Shown piece after piece: positions 59,330-64,000 of a DNA stretch of 64,000 nt; positions within the stretch are counted from its first letter, which is position 1, and the number at the start of each line of letters is the position of its first letter. The DNA is from Streptomyces brevispora (lineage in GTDB: Bacteria > Actinomycetota > Actinomycetes > Streptomycetales > Streptomycetaceae). The position numbers and the translations under genes are program-made. The notes under the pieces were generated by a model, which was not told where the DNA came from, ran no database searches, and saw only the letters and a list, made by a program, of their open reading frames with translations. Where the stretch lies: assembly GCF_007829885.1 (NCBI RefSeq), contig NZ_VIWW01000002.1, forward strand, positions 711,594 to 775,593. The letters are read 5' to 3'.

Positions 59330-60319
59330 ATGACGAGCCGGAACACCACCCATCAACAACGCATCGCCAAAAGCCTGAGTGCCATCCTGGGCTGTGGCCA
59401 TCAAGAAGCCCTGCGCCGCGTGAGGGAAGCCGCGGCCGCAGACCGACTGCCCAGCCCTCTCAACGCCCAGGGACGGGCAGCGGCCGTCGGACTCCTGGCC
59501 CGTGAAGCGACGATGGCGACAGAGAACCGGACAACCACCACATCCCCGCTACCGGAGCCCCGTACACCGGCGCGGTGTGTATGGCCGTGGAGCGGCGCAT
59601 CCGGCCTGGCGCCCCTGGCCCCAGGGACGGTGACGAGCCTGGTGTCGCTGCCGACGGCCGGCCGCTCCACACTGGCGCTGAACGTTGCTCTACACAACGC
59701 CATGGAGGGCATCTGCGCACTGTTCACCTCGGGGGAGATCACCAGTAGATCCCTCGGGCAGAAGATCCTCGCCGCCCGGTACGGCTTCGACGCCCGTTCC
59801 CAAGAGCCTCCCGGCGGCAGGGAGGCGTTCAAGGCCACCGCCCTGCCCGAACTGAACGCCGCCCCCCTGCTCAGACACGGCGCGCGAGTCGGCACCAGCG
59901 CACCCGACAGCCTCCGCGCCGGCCTTGTGGCTGCAGCGCGGAAGAACCGGACACTGCGGCTGTGGATCGTCGACTCGGTATGGCACTTCAGCGACTTCAC
60001 GGACGAGGGACGCGACACCGCCTCAACCATGGCCGAACTGAGGACCCTCGCCCGCGAACACGACCTGGCCGTCCTTGTCACCTCACAGGTCCTCACCACC
60101 GACCCGCAAGACCCGGACGAGCCGGTCACTGCAGCCCACCTGCCGGACGGCATGGCCTCGCACAGTGACAGAGTTCTCGTCCTGGACCGGCCCGGCACCG
60201 AGCGGCTGCGGCGTGGCGACACCTATCCGACCGCCGCCACCCTGCGCAGCCTGTCCAGGCCAGGCTTCGAAGTCGAACTCGAACTCGAGCCGGAGCACTG
60301 CCGGTTCGTCCTGGCATGA
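59330..60319 (+). CDS. DnaB-like RecA-fold protein with altered Walker A
   Basis: 329 residues. After ~90 N-terminal residues a RecA-type core begins. The P-loop position reads LPTAGRSTLALN, with Arg where DnaB-like proteins have Lys (GK[ST]). It is followed by ICALFTSGEIT, LWIVDSVWHF (Walker B-like) and VLVTSQVL. It resembles the DnaB C-terminal-like proteins of Streptomyces plasmids. The Lys change suggests poor or no ATP hydrolysis. ATG 59330 has AGGAG upstream; a strong terminator follows. Confidence 0.65.
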   Translation: MTSRNTTHQQRIAKSLSAILGCGHQEALRRVREAAAADRLPSPLNAQGRAAAVGLLAREATMATENRTTTTSPLPEPRTPARCVWPWSGASGLAPLAPGTVTSLVSLPTAGRSTLALNVALHNAMEGICALFTSGEITSRSLGQKILAARYGFDARSQEPPGGREAFKATALPELNAAPLLRHGARVGTSAPDSLRAGLVAAARKNRTLRLWIVDSVWHFSDFTDEGRDTASTMAELRTLAREHDLAVLVTSQVLTTDPQDPDEPVTAAHLPDGMASHSDRVLVLDRPGTERLRRGDTYPTAATLRSLSRPGFEVELELEPEHCRFVLA

Positions 60320-60335
60320 CACTTCCTCTTCCCGC

Positions 60336-60374
60336 CCACCCCGGCAAGCCCGCCAGGCGGGCTTGCCGGGGTGG
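60336..60374 (+). terminator. strong hairpin terminator
   Basis: A perfect 18- to 19-bp stem (CCACCCCGGCAAGCCCGCC with its complement) with a tiny loop, 16 bp after the stop of the RecA-fold gene. No U-run, as is common in Streptomyces. Confidence 0.8.
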
Positions 60375-60546
60375 ACGCGGACCCGATGCTGAGCCACCCT
60401 CTGGGACGGCCCGTAGTGCCGGGCCTGGCTGGAGACCCGGCCCCCTCGGGTCGTGGCCGGCCCCGACGGTTAGTCCGCCTATAGGCAGCGGTTGAGGGCT
60501 TTTGCCAGCCCGGTCCAGGTCCTGACCCGCCCGGGGACGTCGACAG

Positions 60547-60636
60547 GTGCTGGCCATCGTCCTGACCGGAACCGGAGCAGCAGCCTGCTGCGCCCTGTAC
60601 TTGCCCGCAGCCCGGGAGAAGGTCAGCGGCGTGTGA
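60547..60636 (+). CDS. possible 29-residue hydrophobic peptide
   Basis: GTG 60547 opens a frame with a single transmembrane-like helix (LAIVLTGTGAAACCALYL) and a charged end (AREKVSGV). No good ribosome site; the 3' end overlaps the converging DUF3800 gene. Confidence 0.28.
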   Translation: MLAIVLTGTGAAACCALYLPAAREKVSGV

Positions 60637-61744
60637 GCCGCTCGTCCACCGTGCGCAACCGGGCAGCCGGGGCGTCGTAGGGCAACAGGGAGGATGTGTC
60701 GACGAAGGGGACGACGGCGGGCCATAGGGTCGACGCGGCGGGGGAGTTGTTGCCTGCGTGGCGTTCGGTGACGGCCGCGGCCGCCCCGGCCAGGAGGTCG
60801 GCGAGCTGGACAGAGGGGTGGTCGGAGCTGGAGCCGCGGACGACGGCCGCGACGTCGGCGCCGCGCTCCCGCGTGAACAGGGTCATGCCGACCGGGCTGC
60901 GGGCGTAGAGCTTCACCGTGCTCAGGGCGTTGTCGGTGAGCATGCGCTGCTCGTCGGTGAGCAGGCTGACACGGCCGAGGCGGTGACCCCAGCGACGAGC
61001 CATCTGGGTTGCTGCGGGTATGAGCATCTCCAGCAGAGGGAAATCCGCGTTCTCGTCGTGCAGGGCTGCAGCGTAGGCCCGAGTGGAACGCACCCGTGCC
61101 AGCAACTCGGTGACGGGCTTGCGCGTCGAGGCCGCCCAGGCCCGTTCGATCACCGCGAAGAACGCCTCCGACGCCTCCTCGTAGCGTGCTGCGCCCCGCT
61201 GCGAGGCTAGTGCCACGAACGCGGACATCAGCTCCCCGAACAAGGCGCCCCCCAGGGCCCGCGGCCCCTCAAGGGCCAACGTGCGTGCCAGAGCGCGGGC
61301 CTGACCATCGGCATACAGGTTGCCGCCCTCGGCGTACTCCTTCTCCTCCAGCAGCAGGTCGATCACCTTCGCCGAGGCCGCGAACTCCTTCTCAACGACG
61401 TACACCGAGCACCTGTCGTGGAGCGCACCACCGGGCTCCCACAGCTCCTTCAACAAGGCCAGCCGCTGCGCATGGTCCTTGAAAAGGCGGAACTTGAGCT
61501 CCCCCGCCTGGCGGATGCCGCCCCGCTCCCGCAGCTCCTGCACCAACACCGCAGCCTCCGCGTCGTCGACGGCGACCGAAGCGAAGACCAGGAACCGGCG
61601 CTGCCGCCCGACGAGTTGTTCGCCGTCCCACCCCGACTCGTCGCAGGCGACCCACCAGCCGTGACTCTCGTCGTTGGCGGTGGGCTTCTGCTGCGTGAGC
61701 TGGGTGTACTTCTCTCCGGTCAGTGGCACAGCGACATTGTCCAC
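60623..61744 (-). CDS. DUF3800 protein
   Basis: 373 residues. VACDESGWDGE near residue 33 and HPSVQLADLLAGA near 316 are the two signature regions of DUF3800, an RNase H-like fold with conserved acidic residues; LKFRLFKD and SLLTDEQR lie between. Family members are common in mobile elements and some defence loci; activity is presumed to be nucleic-acid related. GTG 61744 is taken as start; GTG 61729 is an alternative. Confidence 0.72.
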   Translation of the reverse strand: MDNVAVPLTGEKYTQLTQQKPTANDESHGWWVACDESGWDGEQLVGRQRRFLVFASVAVDDAEAAVLVQELRERGGIRQAGELKFRLFKDHAQRLALLKELWEPGGALHDRCSVYVVEKEFAASAKVIDLLLEEKEYAEGGNLYADGQARALARTLALEGPRALGGALFGELMSAFVALASQRGAARYEEASEAFFAVIERAWAASTRKPVTELLARVRSTRAYAAALHDENADFPLLEMLIPAATQMARRWGHRLGRVSLLTDEQRMLTDNALSTVKLYARSPVGMTLFTRERGADVAAVVRGSSSDHPSVQLADLLAGAAAAVTERHAGNNSPAASTLWPAVVPFVDTSSLLPYDAPAARLRTVDERLTRR

Positions 61745-61961
61745 GCTCGGCGGCGGGGCGTGCGCCCGCGAGGCCGCAGGTATACGGTCACCGCGCCAGC
61801 ACGCCTGGCAGCTCCTGCTCGACGCCGTCGAGGGCCCGGACCCAAGCGGCTCATCGAACAGCCGCTGCGTGACGTCTTCAGCGTCGCCTGTGAGGCTGGC
61901 CCCGGAGACGGCCCCGAAGGCTGTACAACGGGCGTCCAGGCCGCCCCCGCCAGGCGAGCGC

Positions 61962-62213
61962 TCAGGTCGTGCCGGCGTACGCGATGGTGAGGACGGTCAT
62001 CATCAACGAGTCATGACCGAGGAGGACCACCGCGGTGACGTGGCCCTGGGCGACGGTGCGGATGATGCCGTCGTCCTGCCCGTACGGCTCCGAGTACGCG
62101 ATCGGATCCTGCTGGGCGTCGACCAGAGCGAGCGCGAGGTCCCGCCGGGCGAGCTCGGGCAGCTGCTTGTACGCGTCGAAGACGTCGGCCGGGAAGTGGA
62201 GCCGGTAGGCCAC
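61962..62213 (-). CDS. RelE/ParE-like toxin
   Basis: 83 residues: YRLHFPADVFDAYKQLPELAR at the start, a central DPIAYSEPYGQDDGIIRTV, and hydrophobic strands to the end, fitting the compact RelE/ParE fold. GTG 62213 follows AGGGAGC. The upstream gene is its likely antitoxin partner. Confidence 0.65.
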   Translation of the reverse strand: MAYRLHFPADVFDAYKQLPELARRDLALALVDAQQDPIAYSEPYGQDDGIIRTVAQGHVTAVVLLGHDSLMMTVLTIAYAGTT

Positions 62214-62521
62214 GCCGCTCCCTGGCCGCGGTCGCTACGGTTGTTGCCCTGGCGCGGCTCGGCGTCCCTCAGCACGTCGGCGGTGACGTCCCTGGTTTCC
62301 AGGCCGTCGGGGAGAACACCGCGCATCTTCATGTGCATGCGGGCGGTCTCGATGAGCGGCCGCGCCGACTCGAGCTGCTCGGCAGCCGAAGCCCACCCGT
62401 CGAGTACGGCGGGCAGGTCCTCGATCGGGGTGAGGTTGACGTCCTGGAGCAGCTGCTGCCGGGATGCCGAGTGCGGCAATGCGACGTGCAGCCGGTCCAC
62501 TGTCCAGTCCTCGTGCGCCAT
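62003..62521 (-). CDS. probable antitoxin partner, reading frame probably shifted at its end
   Basis: The first ~95 residues (MAHEDWTVDRLHVALPHSAS, LTPIEDLPAVLDGW, DVTADVLRD) are good coding sequence for a helical antitoxin-like protein. The frame then runs antiphase through the whole toxin gene to 62003, which is not credible protein. In the neighbouring frame a stop occurs near 62235, just before the toxin start. A one-base shift near 62250 would therefore restore a normal antitoxin-toxin pair. Confidence 0.5.
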   Translation of the reverse strand: MAHEDWTVDRLHVALPHSASRQQLLQDVNLTPIEDLPAVLDGWASAAEQLESARPLIETARMHMKMRGVLPDGLETRDVTADVLRDAEPRQGNNRSDRGQGAAWPTGSTSRPTSSTRTSSCPSSPGGTSRSLWSTPSRIRSRTRSRTGRTTASSAPSPRATSPRWSSSVMTR

Positions 62522-62921
62522 GTGCCCCTCCTGCGGTCACGCCCGGATAGCCAGAGTAGCGCCAAGAAGCCAGACGTACCGGACCTGGTGGTCTTCGCTT
62601 CCGTGTCCGGGGTGGTTCTCGGTTGGGTGTCCGGCGTTGGGTGTTGTGGGCCGGACCGATTCGGTTTTTTCTGTGGGGTGTTGAGCGGCCATGGCCGGGC
62701 GCTGGTGTTGGACAAGTAGTGAGGATTGGTTGGTCACTGGGTGAGGATCACCTGGTCAGGGGGTGAGGGCTCCAAGAGAGCAGGGTCTTTCGAAGCCGAA
62801 TGTGAGGGTCAGGCCGTCGGGGAGGCCGTCCGTGACAACGGCGTCCTCGCCTGGCTCCTCGACCGCGTCGTTGGCCGGTGGGCGCCCGGCCGGGCAGCGC
62901 CGGATGGCCCGAGACGGGTAT

Positions 62922-62961
62922 GGCGATGCCCGCGCCGGACATGTTCCGTGCGGGCATCGCC
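62922..62961 (-). terminator. stem-loop after the right-edge helicase gene
   Basis: GGCGATGCCCGC at 62922-62933 pairs exactly with GCGGGCATCGCC at 62950-62961, ~10 bp beyond the stop of the minus-strand gene. Confidence 0.75.
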
Positions 62962-62970
62962 ATTGTTCCG

Positions 62971-64000
62971 TCAGGCAGCCCACTCCAGCCCGAGGTTGGC
63001 GAGCGTGCTGAGCTGGTCCTCGGTGAGCCGGTCTCGGCGGGTCTTCTGGTTGCTCAGAAATACGCCTAGCCGTACCGATGTGCCGTCGGGGAGCTCTTCG
63101 ATGTGGCTTCTTCCGACCACGCTCTTCCCTTCCCGTGCGATGTACTGAGCGAGGGCTGCTACGCCCCGCTGGAACGCTTCGCTGCCGCGTGCTGCGCCTG
63201 TTCCCGCCGGGCGCGGTGTACGGCTGCGAGAGGGCCGTTCAGCGGCTCGTACACCCAGCTCGTCCAGGCGTCGTTGCTGTTCGGGGTTCAGGCGTGCCCA
63301 GTCGCGGGCTTGCCGGGCGGTCCAGCGTCCGATGTCGTCGCCCCGGTAGGTGACGCCGGGCGTGATCTCTTCCAGCTTTCCGCCGGCCGTGAGGAGGGTG
63401 GTGAGCCCGGCCCAGTGGCGTTGCCAGTCGACGGTCCACCCCAACTGTCCGGGGTTCCAGTCCGGGTCGATCGCGGCGAGTTGCTCGGCACGCCGCGCGG
63501 CACGCTCGGGGTCCTTCCCCAGTCCGCCGGGCCGTCGGAGGTTGGTGAGCCATTGCCCGACGGGTTTGTCCAGGGCGGTCGTGTGGCGGGGCGCGGCCAG
63601 CGTGCCTGCTTCCGTGTAGTACGCGCGGGCGGCGGCGAGGTTCTCGGCGAACTGTGCGTCGGCGGTGTCCCACACCATGCCGAGCTCTTCCAGCTCATCC
63701 GCCCGGGTGCTGGACATGGTCCCGGCCCGGTAGGCCCTTCTCTGGTCGGACAGCCACCTGCCCAACGGATAGGTGCCCTCGGCGTGTTCGTAGGGCACGT
63801 CCAGCGAGCCCTCCCGCTCGATATACCGCCGGGCGGCGTCGTAGCCGCGGGCCCAGTCCTGACGCTCGGTGTCGAGGACCTGGAACTTGACCCACTTCGC
63901 GACCATCACCGGATCCCTGGGGGCCGCGAACCGGAGCAGCAGCCGTGTCTCCTCCTGGCCGTCTTCCGGCTCCGGACCGATGTACTGCGACGGATCAACG
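62971..64000 (-). CDS. helicase C-terminal region with helicase-associated domains, continues beyond the window
   Basis: Translation is open from the window edge: the part before the first ATG (GQEETRLLLRFAAPRDPVMVAKWV) is native helicase sequence. At least four HA repeats follow, seen as LGRWLSDQRRAYRAG, VGQWLTNLR, IGRWTARQARDW and LGVFLSNQKTRRDRL, ending LANLGLEWAA. The motor domains would lie to the right. It is the longest of four helicase-family pieces in the window and may belong to an intact gene. Confidence 0.75.
   Translation of the reverse strand, partial: VDPSQYIGPEPEDGQEETRLLLRFAAPRDPVMVAKWVKFQVLDTERQDWARGYDAARRYIEREGSLDVPYEHAEGTYPLGRWLSDQRRAYRAGTMSSTRADELEELGMVWDTADAQFAENLAAARAYYTEAGTLAAPRHTTALDKPVGQWLTNLRRPGGLGKDPERAARRAEQLAAIDPDWNPGQLGWTVDWQRHWAGLTTLLTAGGKLEEITPGVTYRGDDIGRWTARQARDWARLNPEQQRRLDELGVRAAERPSRSRTPRPAGTGAARGSEAFQRGVAALAQYIAREGKSVVGRSHIEELPDGTSVRLGVFLSNQKTRRDRLTEDQLSTLANLGLEWAA

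Overview
This is a GC-rich actinobacterial window, almost certainly Streptomyces. GTG starts, tight GTGA/ATGA stop-start overlaps and Streptomyces-type protein families all point that way. It reads as an accessory region, such as a chromosome arm, genomic island or large linear plasmid. It is rich in mobile elements, broken genes and defence genes. No tRNA or rRNA gene was recognised.

Region 1 (1-16 kb) is metabolic. A frameshifted NUDIX remnant, an APH-type kinase and a deoxyribosyltransferase-like gene precede a seven-gene minus-strand operon (10784 down to 2736). The operon combines a small discrete acyl-building set with three nucleoside/nucleobase-type proteins. The acyl set is an ACP-AMP ligase, a ketosynthase, a ketosynthase-like partner lacking the catalytic histidines, and an ACP-thioesterase. 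The nucleoside-type proteins are a RibD-like deaminase fused to a methyltransferase, a uracil-DNA-glycosylase-like protein and a second deoxyribosyltransferase-like protein. I do not recognise this combination, and it is the best candidate for an undescribed pathway. An XRE-HTH/peptide-deformylase fusion is read divergently. Downstream lie a short-chain dehydrogenase, a trans-polyprenyl synthase and a cis-prenyltransferase whose 3' end is cut off by an IS21-family element.

Region 2 (15.9-27 kb) starts with the IS21 element (imperfect terminal inverted repeats, istA, istB and an extra passenger ORF). The two genes broken at its ends are unrelated, so a deletion or rearrangement took place rather than a simple insertion. 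Next come remains of an integrative or conjugative element: a recombinase tail, XRE regulators, a MobF-type relaxase, an HExxH protein, a lipoprotein and a replication-relaxation pseudogene.

Region 3 (27-38.8 kb) holds a HEPN/zinc-ribbon protein, an HTH-WD40 protein and a Tn7-like transposition module (TniQ, TnsA-like, TnsB, TnsC). The TnsA-like protein appears to have lost its nuclease residues. Fragments of helicases with 'helicase associated' domains lie on both sides, together with a truncated metallo-beta-lactamase-fold gene.

Region 4 (38.9-52 kb) is a DISARM-type anti-phage locus: drmE-drmA-drmB-drmC with a divergent amino-methyltransferase of the DPFAGSGTT...DPPY type. A PD-(D/E)XK nuclease gene follows. 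Region 5 (52-64 kb) carries more candidate conflict genes: a winged-helix-like protein between two copies of a 33-bp repeat, a PIN protein, a DUF4238/PD-(D/E)XK pair, a RecA-fold protein with an altered Walker A motif, a DUF3800 protein and a RelE-like toxin with a probably frameshifted partner. The window ends inside another helicase gene with helicase-associated domains.

All functions come from reading motifs in translated sequence; no database search was run.
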